Shown piece by piece: positions 17,299 to 25,509 of a stretch of DNA of 64,000 nucleotides. This stretch comes from Mangrovicoccus sp049603835. GTDB taxonomy: Bacteria > Pseudomonadota > Alphaproteobacteria > Rhodobacterales > Rhodobacteraceae. Under the pieces are notes generated by a model. The model saw only the letters and a program-made list of their open reading frames with translations, had not been told where the DNA came from and did not search any database. Both the position numbers and the translations under genes were made by a program. The stretch's first letter is position 1, and each line of letters starts with the position of its first letter. Location of the stretch: contig JBMYSZ010000001.1 of the NCBI GenBank assembly GCA_049603835.1, forward strand, positions 1 through 64,000. Direction: 5' to 3'.

Positions 17299-18579
17299 TC
17301 AGCGGAAGAGGGAAGGCAGCCAAAGCGATAATGCCGGCACGTAAGTAACGAGCAGCAGCGTGCCGAAAGCAGCGCCATAGAAGGGCCAGATGGATTTCAC
17401 CGCTTCGCCGATCCCGATCCGCCCCACGGCGCAGCCGACAAATAGCACCGACCCCACTGGCGGGGTGCAAAGCCCGATGCCGAGATTGAGAATAAGGATG
17501 ATCCCGAAATGCACCGGATCCACGCCAAAAGCAGCGGCCACAGGCAGGAAAATCGGGGTGCAGATTACAATCAGCGGGCTCATATCCATGAAAGTGCCAA
17601 GGACCAGCAAACAGATATTGATCAGCAAAAGCACCATGATCGGATTGTCAGAGAAGTTCTGCAGCAGCTCCACCAAAGCGGCCGGAACTTTGAGAAAGGC
17701 CAAGAGCCAGCCAAAAGCCGCCGCGCAGCCGATCACCAGCAAAACCATGGCGGTGGTGCGCACCGCGCCTGTGGTGGCCTCGACGAAATCCTTGAAGCTA
17801 AGGGAGCGATAGGCAAAGATCGTCACCCCAAGCGCATAGACCACTGCGATACACGAGCTTTCAGAGGCGGTGAAAATGCCCGAGCGCACGCCGCCAAAGA
17901 TGATCGCTACCAAGATTAGCCCAGGCACCGCCGAAATCAGCATAGCGCCAATAGCCCGTGCGCCGGGGAAGGGCTCGGTCGGATAACCGCGCTTTTTGGC
18001 CACGAAATAGGCCGCCACCATTAAGGCCAGGGCGAGGATCAAGCCGGGGATGATGCCTGCGGTGAAAAGATCGGCGATGGAAAGCCGCCCACCTGCGGCA
18101 ATGGAATAGATGATCAGGTTATGAGAGGGCGGCAGCATCAGCGCGATGATCGACGACACCACGGTCACATTCACCGCGTAATCCGTGCCATAGCCGCGCT
18201 TTTCCATTTGCGGGATCATCAGCCCACCAATCGCCGAAGCATCCGCCGCAGCCGAGCCGGAAATTCCCCCAAACATCACCGAGGCGATGATATTCACCTG
18301 CCCCAAGCCGCCGCGCAAATGCCCGACCATCGCGCCGGCCAAAGCCACCAGACGGCGGGCAATATCGCCGCGCACCATCAGCTCGCCCGCATAGATAAAG
18401 AAGGGAATAGCCATCAGCGCGAAAACCGACACGCCGGAATTGAGCCGCTGAAACACCACTACCGGCGGCAGGCCCAGATAAATCACTGTGGCGAAGCTCG
18501 ACGCGCCAAGGCAAAAGGCTACCGGCGTGCCGATGGCAAGAAGGGCTGTGAAAGTGCCGAAAAGGATCCAATATTCCAT
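17299..18579 (-). CDS. dctM: TRAP transporter large permease subunit (DctM), uronate type
   Basis: 426 residues, about 12 hydrophobic segments, matching the DctM family (IT superfamily) that forms the sodium-driven translocation channel of TRAP systems. Typical stretches include FMDMSPLIVICTPIFLPV and LNLGIGLCTPPVGSVLFVG near the C-terminus. It follows dctQ by 3 nt and precedes kdgF by 19 nt in the uronate operon, so the substrate is most likely a hexuronate or an unsaturated uronate. Confidence 0.95.
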   Translation of the reverse strand: MEYWILFGTFTALLAIGTPVAFCLGASSFATVIYLGLPPVVVFQRLNSGVSVFALMAIPFFIYAGELMVRGDIARRLVALAGAMVGHLRGGLGQVNIIASVMFGGISGSAAADASAIGGLMIPQMEKRGYGTDYAVNVTVVSSIIALMLPPSHNLIIYSIAAGGRLSIADLFTAGIIPGLILALALMVAAYFVAKKRGYPTEPFPGARAIGAMLISAVPGLILVAIIFGGVRSGIFTASESSCIAVVYALGVTIFAYRSLSFKDFVEATTGAVRTTAMVLLVIGCAAAFGWLLAFLKVPAALVELLQNFSDNPIMVLLLINICLLVLGTFMDMSPLIVICTPIFLPVAAAFGVDPVHFGIILILNLGIGLCTPPVGSVLFVGCAVGRIGIGEAVKSIWPFYGAAFGTLLLVTYVPALSLWLPSLFR

Positions 18580-18582
18580 ATC

Positions 18583-19089
18583 TTAGTGCTCGACTTCTTG
18601 CCCGAAACGCGAGGTGGGCAGACCAGCCGCACGGCGCGCCAGCCGCTCGACGGAAAACAAAACAACCAGCACCCCGCCTGAAATCAGCGCGTAAAAGGCA
18701 ACAGAGCCGGAAAACCCAAGCGACGGAATAGTGGTAGAGGCGGTCTTGCCCGCAAGTTGCAGACCGAACCAAACCATCCCGATGCCAAAGGCGATCACCA
18801 CCAGATCGCTCACCGAATGCAGCCATTCGCAAACCCGATCGGGCAGCACATAAAGCAGCACTTCAAAGGATAGGTGATAGCCTTCGCGCACCCCCACCGC
18901 TGCGCCCAAAAAGATGAACCAGCCCATCACCAGCACCGCCGCCGGTTCGGTCCAAGGCAGGCTATCATTCAGCACATAGCGCCAAAAAACCTGCGCCGCG
19001 ATAAAGCCGGTCATCAAAACCAGGCCAATCGCCGAAAGCCAAAGTCCGATCTTGGCCAAGAGGCCGGTGAAACGGGCGATCTGTTCCAT
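18583..19089 (-). CDS. dctQ: TRAP transporter small permease subunit (DctQ)
   Basis: 168 residues with four predicted membrane helices. Family signatures are WRYVLNDSLPWTEPAAVLVMGWFIFLGAAVGVREGYHLSF. DctQ partners DctM in the inner membrane. It is separated from dctP by 86 nt carrying a stem-loop with a T-tract (19107-19150), and lies 3 nt from dctM. Confidence 0.94.
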   Translation of the reverse strand: MEQIARFTGLLAKIGLWLSAIGLVLMTGFIAAQVFWRYVLNDSLPWTEPAAVLVMGWFIFLGAAVGVREGYHLSFEVLLYVLPDRVCEWLHSVSDLVVIAFGIGMVWFGLQLAGKTASTTIPSLGFSGSVAFYALISGGVLVVLFSVERLARRAAGLPTSRFGQEVEH

Positions 19090-19106
19090 GGGGGACCTTT
19101 CGGGAA

Positions 19107-19150
19107 AAAAGACGCGCGGGGAGAGGAAAGGGTGGAGAAAACCCCGCGCG
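19107..19150 (-). terminator. Intercistronic stem-loop with T-tract between dctP and dctQ
   Basis: On the minus strand CGCGCGGGG (19150-19142) pairs with CCCCGCGCG (19121-19113), a 9-bp GC-rich stem with a 20-nt loop. It is followed by TC and TTTTTT. It looks like an intrinsic terminator or attenuator just after dctP that would lower dctQM transcription relative to the binding protein. Confidence 0.7.
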
Positions 19151-19175
19151 CCAAGTTTAAGCTGTCAAACTCGGA

Positions 19176-20156
19176 TCACTCGACAGCTTGGATACGCTCG
19201 ACCAGGCTTTGCAGCTTTTCGGATGTCACATGCTTTTCGTAGACCGGCACCATCGCCTCGATGAACGGGGTCTTGTCGATATCTGTGACGACCTCGACGC
19301 CAGCCTCGCGCACCATCTTCTCAGAGGCCACTTCGCGATCGGCCCAAAGCTCACGCATCACCGGCACGCTATCTTTTGCCGCTTGGCGTACGGCCTCTTG
19401 GTCTTCGGCGCTCAGCTTATCGAAGCTGGATTTGGACATGACCAGAACTTCGGGCACGATCAAATGCTGGTCGAGGGTGTAATATTTCGCGACTTCAAAA
19501 TGGCCGGAGCTTTCATAAGAGGGCCAGTTATTTTCGGCGCCATCAATCACCCCGGTTTGGATCGAGGAATAGACCTCGCCATAGGGCAGCGGTGTTGCAT
19601 TTGCCCCAAGAGCTGCGACCATATCCACGAAGATATCGGATTGCTGCACGCGGAATTTCATCCCCGCCAGGTCTTCCATCGAGTTCACCGGCTTTTCGCG
19701 GTTATAGAAGCTGCGCGAGCCGCTATCATAATAGGCCAGGCCTACTAGATCATAAGCTTCAAATGCGGCCAGGATTTCGGCGCCGATTTCGCCATCCATC
19801 ACCTTATGCATGTGATCGACCGAGCGGAAGATATAGGGCAGGGACACGACTTGTGTCTCTTCGATAATATTGTTGAACGGCCCCATGGAGACGCGGTTCA
19901 TATCGATCACGCCGAACTGAGTTTGCTCGATTGTGTCCTTCTCTTCGCCCAGCTGGGCGGAATGGAATACTTCGATGCACAGGCGTCCACCGGTGCGCTC
20001 TTCGAGCAGCTTACCCATTTCCTGAACGGCGACCACGGTTGGGTAGCCTTCGGGATGCGTGTCAGAGCTGCGTAGCGTGGTTTCACAGGCATAGGCAGCC
20101 GGAGCCAGGGCCGTCCCTGCGAGAAGCAGAGCGGCGAGGGTCTTGGTCTTAGTCAT
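19176..20156 (-). CDS. dctP: TRAP transporter solute-binding protein (DctP), uronate type
   Basis: 326 residues with a Sec signal peptide (about 1-23, TLAALLLAGTALAPAAYA). DctP-fold signatures: RSSDTHPEGYPTVVAVQEMGKLLEERTGG, KFRVQQSDIFVDMVAALGANATPLPYGEVYSSIQTGVIDGAENN with the substrate Arg in the KFRVQ motif. It captures an acidic sugar in the periplasm for DctQM. Position between uxaC and kdgF/kduI points to glucuronate, galacturonate or unsaturated uronates. The 30-nt gap to uxaC places it in one operon. Confidence 0.94.
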   Translation of the reverse strand: MTKTKTLAALLLAGTALAPAAYACETTLRSSDTHPEGYPTVVAVQEMGKLLEERTGGRLCIEVFHSAQLGEEKDTIEQTQFGVIDMNRVSMGPFNNIIEETQVVSLPYIFRSVDHMHKVMDGEIGAEILAAFEAYDLVGLAYYDSGSRSFYNREKPVNSMEDLAGMKFRVQQSDIFVDMVAALGANATPLPYGEVYSSIQTGVIDGAENNWPSYESSGHFEVAKYYTLDQHLIVPEVLVMSKSSFDKLSAEDQEAVRQAAKDSVPVMRELWADREVASEKMVREAGVEVVTDIDKTPFIEAMVPVYEKHVTSEKLQSLVERIQAVE

Positions 20157-20186
20157 GGTGTCCTCCCATGGGTGATGTTTGGCTGG

Positions 20187-21593
20187 TCAGAGCTTGTAAG
20201 CTGTCTTGGCCAGTCTGTAGGTGAGGTCATGCGCGACCTCATGCGCCTCGTCCTCCGCCAGCCGCCCAGAGGCGACCAGGGTGGCGAGGTATGCACAATC
20301 CACGCGCCGGGCCACATCATGGCGCGCGGGGATAGAGCAGAAGGCGCGGGTATCGTCGTTAAACCCGACTGTATTATAGAAACCCGCTGTTTCGGTTGTG
20401 GCTTCGCGGAAGCGGCGCATGCCTTCGGGGCTGTCAAAGAACCACCAAGCAGGGCCGAGTTTCAGCGCCGGATAGACCCCGGCCAGCGGTGCCAGCTCGC
20501 GGCTGTAAACGGTTTCATCCAGGGTAAACAGGATCACCGAGGCGCGCGGATCCGTGCCCACCGCATCCAAAAGCGGCTTCAGCGCTTTGACATAGTCGGT
20601 GCGGGTCGGGATATCAGCGCCCTTATCGCGGCCAAACTGCGCCATGATCGGGCCGGAATGATTGCGCATGGCTCCGGCATGGATTTGCAGCACCATGCCA
20701 TCATCAAGCCCCATTTTGGCAAATTCCGTCAGCATCTGACCACGGAAGGCATCGGCCTCTTCCGCGGTGGCGGTGCCAGCAAGAGCCTTGGCAAATAGCG
20801 CGGCGGCCTCTGCCTGCGGCAGATTTTCGGTGCGCGCTGTGGGGTGGCCGTGATCGCTGGCCGTGGCGCCGTTTTCCATGAAATAGGCGCGGCGTTTGCG
20901 ATGAGCGGCTAGATATCCGGTCCAACTGGTGGTGTCTTCGCCAGTGAGTTCGCCGAGCTTGGCGACGCCCTCGGCAAAGCCATCATAGTCGGGATCGACC
21001 ACCGCATCCGGGCGATAGGTCGGGATCACGCGGCCAGTCCAGTCCGAAGCCGCCGCCACTTTGTGATATTTCAGATCATCCAGGGCCGCGTCGGTGGTGG
21101 CGATGACCTCCATCCCGAAACGCTCAAACAAGGCGCGGGGGCGGAATTCCGGCTTGGCCAGATAATCCGAGATCCGATCATAATAAAGATCCGCCGTCTC
21201 CGCTGAGAGCCGTTGATCCAGCTCGAAGAGTTCCTGAAAACACCAATCAAGCCACATGCGCGACGGTGTTCCGCGCAGCAGGTGGAAATGCTGGGCAAAA
21301 AGGCGCCAGATCTTACGGCCATCGGTTTCGGTCGGTCCACCATCGGCACGGGGCACGCCCAGATCTTCGAGCCGCACGCCTTGGGAATAGAGCATGCGGA
21401 ACACATAGTGATCGGGGGTCACGAAAAGCTGGGCGGGATCAGGAAAGGCCAGATCTTCGGCAAACCAACGCGGATCTGTGTGACCATGCGGGCTAATGAT
21501 GGGCAGATCGGCGATAGCGTCGTATAGCTCTTTGGCAATGCCGCGTGTGGGACCATCCACGGGGAATAGTCGGTTGGGGTCTAGTAACGCCAT
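20187..21593 (-). CDS. uxaC: Glucuronate isomerase
   Basis: Isomerises D-glucuronate to D-fructuronate and D-galacturonate to D-tagaturonate. The start at 21593 is preferred over the upstream 21623 because GGAGGA lies 4 nt before it; this gives 468 residues, the UxaC size. Family signatures are PIISPHGHTDPRWFAEDLAF near the N-terminus (metal-binding His residues), YYDRISDYLAKPEFRPRALFERF, VIPTYRPDAVVDPDY and LGPAWWFFDSPEGMRRFRE. It is the first gene of the minus-strand operon and is transcribed divergently from gntR across 103 nt. Confidence 0.95.
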   Translation of the reverse strand: MALLDPNRLFPVDGPTRGIAKELYDAIADLPIISPHGHTDPRWFAEDLAFPDPAQLFVTPDHYVFRMLYSQGVRLEDLGVPRADGGPTETDGRKIWRLFAQHFHLLRGTPSRMWLDWCFQELFELDQRLSAETADLYYDRISDYLAKPEFRPRALFERFGMEVIATTDAALDDLKYHKVAAASDWTGRVIPTYRPDAVVDPDYDGFAEGVAKLGELTGEDTTSWTGYLAAHRKRRAYFMENGATASDHGHPTARTENLPQAEAAALFAKALAGTATAEEADAFRGQMLTEFAKMGLDDGMVLQIHAGAMRNHSGPIMAQFGRDKGADIPTRTDYVKALKPLLDAVGTDPRASVILFTLDETVYSRELAPLAGVYPALKLGPAWWFFDSPEGMRRFREATTETAGFYNTVGFNDDTRAFCSIPARHDVARRVDCAYLATLVASGRLAEDEAHEVAHDLTYRLAKTAYKL

Positions 21594-21639
21594 CTGGTCC
21601 TCCCTATTCGCGGTGATAAACATATCTTAACCGCGACCT

Positions 21640-21690
21640 CGGGGTGGACAAATATGCTAGTATGCAATACCTGTCAAGCAGGGAGGAAGA
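21640..21690. promoter_or_regulatory. Divergent uxaC / gntR control region
   Basis: The 103-nt gap holds promoters for both genes. A direct repeat TATGC-N3-TATGC (21653-21665) inside an imperfect palindrome is a candidate operator for the adjacent FadR-type regulator. AGGGAGGAAGA before gntR supplies its SD. The operator assignment is inference. Confidence 0.3.
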
Positions 21691-21696
21691 ACTAAT

Positions 21697-22401
21697 ATGC
21701 AAGATAAGACCGAGCCTTTAGGGCTGGACCCAATACCAGAGCGGCGCTCGGCGGCGGATATCGTCTTTGACGAGCTGCATCGCCGGATTTTGTCGCTGGA
21801 CCTAAAGCCCGGAACGAAAATGTCGGAAATCGAAGTGGCCAAGCAGGCGGGCGTGTCTCGGCAACCGGTGCGCGATGCGTTTTGGCGCCTGTCGCAGCTG
21901 GGCTTTTTGGAAATTCGCCCGCAGCGGGCGACCTTGATCACCAAGATTTCCGAACGCGCGGTGAAGCGGGCGCGGTTCATTCGCACGGCCCTAGAGGTGG
22001 AAATCATCCGCACCGCCTGCGAAACCTTTACCGATGAGGATATCGCCGCCATCGAAGCTTTGATCAAACGCCAAGATGCGGCGTGCCAGGCTGGCGATAA
22101 AGAGGGCTTCCACGCCCTTGATGATTACATGCACCAAGAGATTTGCCGCCGCGCCGGGGTTCTTTTTGCTTGGGATCTGATCCACGTGCAAAAATCCCAT
22201 ATGGATCGGGTGCGGTATCTGTCGCTCTCTTTTGCCTCGGAACAAGCCTATAGCGATCATGTGGAGCTGCTGGCGGCTCTCAAAGAGCGCGACGCTGACA
22301 AGGCCGCGGATATTATGCGTGGACATCTGAGCCGGATTGATAGTCTGATTGGGCAAATCCGCGTCGATCATAGCGCGTATTTCGAGGGGGAAGCAGGATG
22401 A
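21697..22401 (+). CDS. GntR-family (FCD/FadR-type) transcriptional regulator of uronate genes
   Basis: 234 residues. An N-terminal winged helix (residues ~20-85: DIVFDELHRRILSLDLKPGTKMSEIEVAKQAGVSRQPVRDAFWRLSQLGFLEIRPQRAT) is followed by an all-helical FCD ligand domain with metal-type His residues (HALDDYMHQEI, YSDHVELL, MRGHLSRI). FadR-type regulators near uxa/kdg genes usually respond to an uronate or KDG-pathway intermediate. It is divergent from uxaC, and its stop overlaps the kdgK ATG (ATGA), tying regulator and kinase together. GGAGG precedes the ATG. Confidence 0.92.
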   Translation: MQDKTEPLGLDPIPERRSAADIVFDELHRRILSLDLKPGTKMSEIEVAKQAGVSRQPVRDAFWRLSQLGFLEIRPQRATLITKISERAVKRARFIRTALEVEIIRTACETFTDEDIAAIEALIKRQDAACQAGDKEGFHALDDYMHQEICRRAGVLFAWDLIHVQKSHMDRVRYLSLSFASEQAYSDHVELLAALKERDADKAADIMRGHLSRIDSLIGQIRVDHSAYFEGEAG

Positions 22402-23297
22402 ATACCCGTTTTGTGAGCATAGGCGAAGCCATGGTAGAGCTGGCGCCTGCGTCAGAGCCCGGCCTTTATGGGGTGGGCTTTGCTGGGGACACGCTGAACA
22501 CGGCTTGGTATGCTCGCAAAATATTGCCGCCCGATTGGCAGGTGGATTATCTGACCGCTGTGGGCCAAGACGCTATGTCTGCCCGGATGCTCGACTTTCT
22601 GGCGCAGGCGGGGATTGGCACGGAGTATATCCAGCGCCGCGCCGATAAAACCGTCGGGCTCTATATGATCGAGCTGCAAGATGGGGAGCGTAGCTTTAGC
22701 TATTGGCGCTCTGACAGTGCAGCGAGGCTGATTTGCGAGGATCTTGAGACCCTGGGCCAGGCGATTGCATCGGCGGGGATGGTTTATTTCTCGGGGATTT
22801 CCATTGCGATTTTGCCCGAAGACCATCGCGGCAGATTGATGGCCGCGCTTGCTTTGGCGCGCACCAATGGGGCCAAGATCGTCTTTGATCCGAATTTGCG
22901 CCCAAAGCTCTGGCCAGACCAAATGACCATGTGCGCCGCCATTATGGCCGCCGCGCAAGTCAGTGATATTGTGCTGCCCTCCCATGAAGATGAAGCGACC
23001 TATTTCGGCGATGCGGATCTTGCCGCAACAGCGGCGCGCTATGCGAAGGCCGGGGCGTCTTTGGTGGTGGTGAAAAATGGCGGCGGCGAAATGCTGAGCC
23101 TGGACAAGGGCGAAACCGCGCTGCATCAGCCGCAGAGCGTGACCGATATCGTCGATACAACTGCGGCCGGGGATAGTTTCAATGCCGGGTTCCTTGCGGC
23201 CTATCTGCAAGGGGCTGGGCTTGGCAATGCCATTTCCCAAGGCGCTGCTCTGGCAGCCAAGGTGATCGGGCAGCGCGGCGCATTGGTGACGCTTTAG
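22398..23297 (+). CDS. kdgK: 2-dehydro-3-deoxygluconokinase (PfkB family)
   Basis: Phosphorylates KDG to KDPG, joining both branches of the uronate operon to the Entner-Doudoroff pathway. 299 residues with the ribokinase/PfkB layout: N-terminal SIGEAMVELAP, internal FDPNLRPKLW, and the signature DTTAAGDSFNAGFLAAYL with catalytic Asp in AAGDS. It is coupled to gntR by a 4-nt overlap and converges with gbpR with a 4-nt overlap of stop regions. It could also phosphorylate 2-keto-3-deoxygalactonate made by the neighbouring cluster. No KDPG aldolase of the Eda type is seen; the aldolase at 33584 is the nearest candidate. Confidence 0.93.
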   Translation: MNTRFVSIGEAMVELAPASEPGLYGVGFAGDTLNTAWYARKILPPDWQVDYLTAVGQDAMSARMLDFLAQAGIGTEYIQRRADKTVGLYMIELQDGERSFSYWRSDSAARLICEDLETLGQAIASAGMVYFSGISIAILPEDHRGRLMAALALARTNGAKIVFDPNLRPKLWPDQMTMCAAIMAAAQVSDIVLPSHEDEATYFGDADLAATAARYAKAGASLVVVKNGGGEMLSLDKGETALHQPQSVTDIVDTTAAGDSFNAGFLAAYLQGAGLGNAISQGAALAAKVIGQRGALVTL

Positions 23298-24211
23298 AGC
23301 CGCAGCAGAACCTCTTTTAACAACCGCTCAGCGGCGCGCGAAAGTTGCTGGCTGCGATTGCGGATGATGAAATAGGGCGACACCTGGATCACCCGGTCCA
23401 GGTTCAGCAGCGTCAGCTCTGCGGCCACAGTCTGCCGGGTGAGCAAAGCGCCCACCTCTTCTGAAAGCGGCGCGATGGTATGGGACCGCTCCAAGAGAGA
23501 CAGCATCACCAGAAGAGACGAGCTATTGATCACCTTGCTCGGCGGATGCGCCCCGGCCTCGGTAAAGGCATTCTCCATCGCTTCGCGAATAGGCGAGCCG
23601 CGCTCTTGAACCACCCAATCATAGCGGGTCAGATCCTGCAGCCGCACCGCGTCATGCCCGGCTAGGGGGTGAGAGTGATGCACGACCAAGGACACGACCT
23701 CCCATTGCGCGGGTTGGATATGGAAGGCGCGGCTATCATAACCATAGGGCAGGCGGGCCAGGATGAAATCAAACCGGCCCTCTTCTAGCCCGCGCACCAG
23801 CTCTACCGAGGGGCCAACCTCGAATGTTGGCTCTATATCCGGGGCGGTTTCCTTCATTTTCAAAATCGCGGGCACCAGGCATTTGACGGCGGGTCCAGTC
23901 ACCGAGCCCACCCGGATCTCGCCCCCCTGACCAAGTTTGAGCCCCTCCACCTCGCTATCGAGATTGTCGAACGCATTTAGGATCGACCGGGCATGGCGCA
24001 GTACCGCGTCGCCGATCAAAGTCGGCACCATACCTTTGGGAAGACGTTGAAAAAGCGGCGTTTCAAAGGTCGCCTCGATGTCTGACAAGCTGCGTGAGGC
24101 CGCCGGCTGCGAGATATTCAGCGCGCTGGCTGCGATCTGTAATTTCCCGCTTTCGGCGATTTTCACCAAAAGACGTAGCTGGGTCGGTTTTAGGCGGCGT
24201 GCGAGATCCAT
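23294..24211 (-). CDS. gbpR: LysR-family regulator, GbpR-like (sugar-responsive)
   Basis: 305 residues starting at 24211 (GGAG 4 nt upstream); the longer frame upstream is not needed. An N-terminal helix-turn-helix (LKPTQLRLLVKIAESGKLQIAASALNISQPAASRSLSDIE) is followed by a LysR substrate domain (GEIRVGSVTGPAVKCLVPAILKMKE). Sequence and position match GbpR, the regulator divergent from chvE in Agrobacterium that controls the galactose/arabinose-binding protein. It reads away from chvE across a 149-nt region holding the operator candidate at 24220-24241. Confidence 0.85.
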   Translation of the reverse strand: MDLARRLKPTQLRLLVKIAESGKLQIAASALNISQPAASRSLSDIEATFETPLFQRLPKGMVPTLIGDAVLRHARSILNAFDNLDSEVEGLKLGQGGEIRVGSVTGPAVKCLVPAILKMKETAPDIEPTFEVGPSVELVRGLEEGRFDFILARLPYGYDSRAFHIQPAQWEVVSLVVHHSHPLAGHDAVRLQDLTRYDWVVQERGSPIREAMENAFTEAGAHPPSKVINSSSLLVMLSLLERSHTIAPLSEEVGALLTRQTVAAELTLLNLDRVIQVSPYFIIRNRSQQLSRAAERLLKEVLLRL

Positions 24212-24219
24212 GAAACTCC

Positions 24220-24241
24220 GGTATACCATTTTTGGTATGCC
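24220..24241. promoter_or_regulatory. Candidate operator between gbpR and chvE
   Basis: GGTATACC (24220-24227, itself a perfect palindrome) and GGTATGCC (24234-24241) are separated by ATTTTT. The pair lies 9 nt upstream of the gbpR start and about 120 nt upstream of chvE, where an autoregulating LysR protein would bind. The half-sites are seen; binding is inferred. Confidence 0.4.
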
Positions 24242-24360
24242 AAAAGGCCGTAATCGAATTTGAGTGGCATGTAAAGCTGCGCTACCCAAGCAGCAGGGTT
24301 GGGAGACCCGAAACAAAACTTGCGGCTGCCCCAAGGCGGTCGCGTTCCTGGGAGGGATAC

Positions 24361-25413
24361 ATGAAACTCAAAACTTTGCTCGCTTCGGCGGCCTCTTTTG
24401 CTGTGCTTGCAACCGGCGTTTTCGCTGATGGCACTGTTGGCATCGCGATGCCTACCAAATCTTCGGCACGTTGGATTTCCGACGGCAGCTCTATGGTTCA
24501 GCAATTCGAAGCGGCAGGCTACAAGGCCGATCTGCAATATGCTGAGGATGATATCCCTAACCAGCTGGCTCAGATCGAAAACATGATCACCAAAGGTGTG
24601 GATGCGCTGGTGATCGCGGCGATTGACGGCACCACCCTGTCCAATGCCCTGGAAAACGCCCATTATGCGGGGATCAAGGTTATCGCCTATGACCGTCTGA
24701 TCCGCGATAGCGAATATGTGGATTACTACGCGACCTTCGACAATTTCAAAGTGGGCGTGCAGCAGGCCAGCAGCTTGGTTCAGGGGCTCAAAGAGCGCTT
24801 CGGTGACGGCCCCTATAATGTCGAGCTCTTCGGTGGCTCGCCGGATGATAACAACGCGTATTTCTTCTATAATGGCGCGATGTCGGTGCTTCAGCCGCTG
24901 ATCGATGATGGCTCTGTTGTGATCGTCTCCGGCCAGCAAGGCATGGATACGGTGGGCACCCTGCGTTGGGATGGTGCTGTGGCGCAATCGCGGATGGATA
25001 ACCTGCTTTCGGCCCATTACACCGACAAGGAAATCCATGGGGTTCTGTCGCCTTATGATGGGCTGTCCATTGGTATCCTCAGCTCGCTCAAAGGTGTGGG
25101 CTATGGCTCTGGCGATATGAAAATGCCGATCGTTTCCGGCCAGGATGGGGAAGTTCCGTCGGTCAAATCCATGCTGGCAGGCGAGCAATATTCCACCATC
25201 TTCAAAGACACTCGCGAACTGGCTCGCGTCACGGTCGGCATGGTCGAAGCGGTGCTAGGCGATGACGAGCCAGAGATCAACGACACCTCTACCTATAATA
25301 ACGGCGTGAAAATCGTGCCGTCCTATTTGCTAGAGCCGGTGGCGGTGGATCTGAGCAATTGGGAAGAGGTCCTGATCGGCTCGGGCTATTACTCCATGGA
25401 TCAGGTGAAGTAA
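24361..25413 (+). CDS. chvE: Multiple-sugar ABC transporter substrate-binding protein ChvE
   Basis: 350 residues. The start at 24361 has GGGAGGG just upstream and gives a proper signal peptide (MKLKTLLASAASFAVLATGVFA); the longer frame does not. Periplasmic-binding-protein family 4 (Peripla_BP_4): VGIAMPTKSSARWISDGSSM, NQLAQIENMITKGVDALVIAAIDG, VIAYDRLIRDSEYVDYYATFDN. The last two are hallmarks of ChvE/xylose-type receptors for galactose, arabinose, xylose and fucose. It is followed by gguA and gguB, as in Agrobacterium. A stem-loop in the 96-nt gap to gguA may favour its expression. Confidence 0.93.
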   Translation: MKLKTLLASAASFAVLATGVFADGTVGIAMPTKSSARWISDGSSMVQQFEAAGYKADLQYAEDDIPNQLAQIENMITKGVDALVIAAIDGTTLSNALENAHYAGIKVIAYDRLIRDSEYVDYYATFDNFKVGVQQASSLVQGLKERFGDGPYNVELFGGSPDDNNAYFFYNGAMSVLQPLIDDGSVVIVSGQQGMDTVGTLRWDGAVAQSRMDNLLSAHYTDKEIHGVLSPYDGLSIGILSSLKGVGYGSGDMKMPIVSGQDGEVPSVKSMLAGEQYSTIFKDTRELARVTVGMVEAVLGDDEPEINDTSTYNNGVKIVPSYLLEPVAVDLSNWEEVLIGSGYYSMDQVK

Positions 25414-25470
25414 GCCCGGCTCTCTGAGCAATCCAATAAGAGCAGTTCTGTTCGGGCCGGGATTTTCCCG
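25414..25470 (+). terminator. Stem-loop after chvE, possible attenuator
   Basis: CCCGGC (25415-25420) can pair with GCCGGG (25456-25461), followed by ATTTT. The loop is long (35 nt), so a partial terminator or RNA-stabilising 3' structure between chvE and gguA is possible but not certain. Confidence 0.4.
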
Positions 25471-25509
25471 CGCCCGTGCAGGTGACTTACCCCCAGCGGA
25501 GACGATGCG

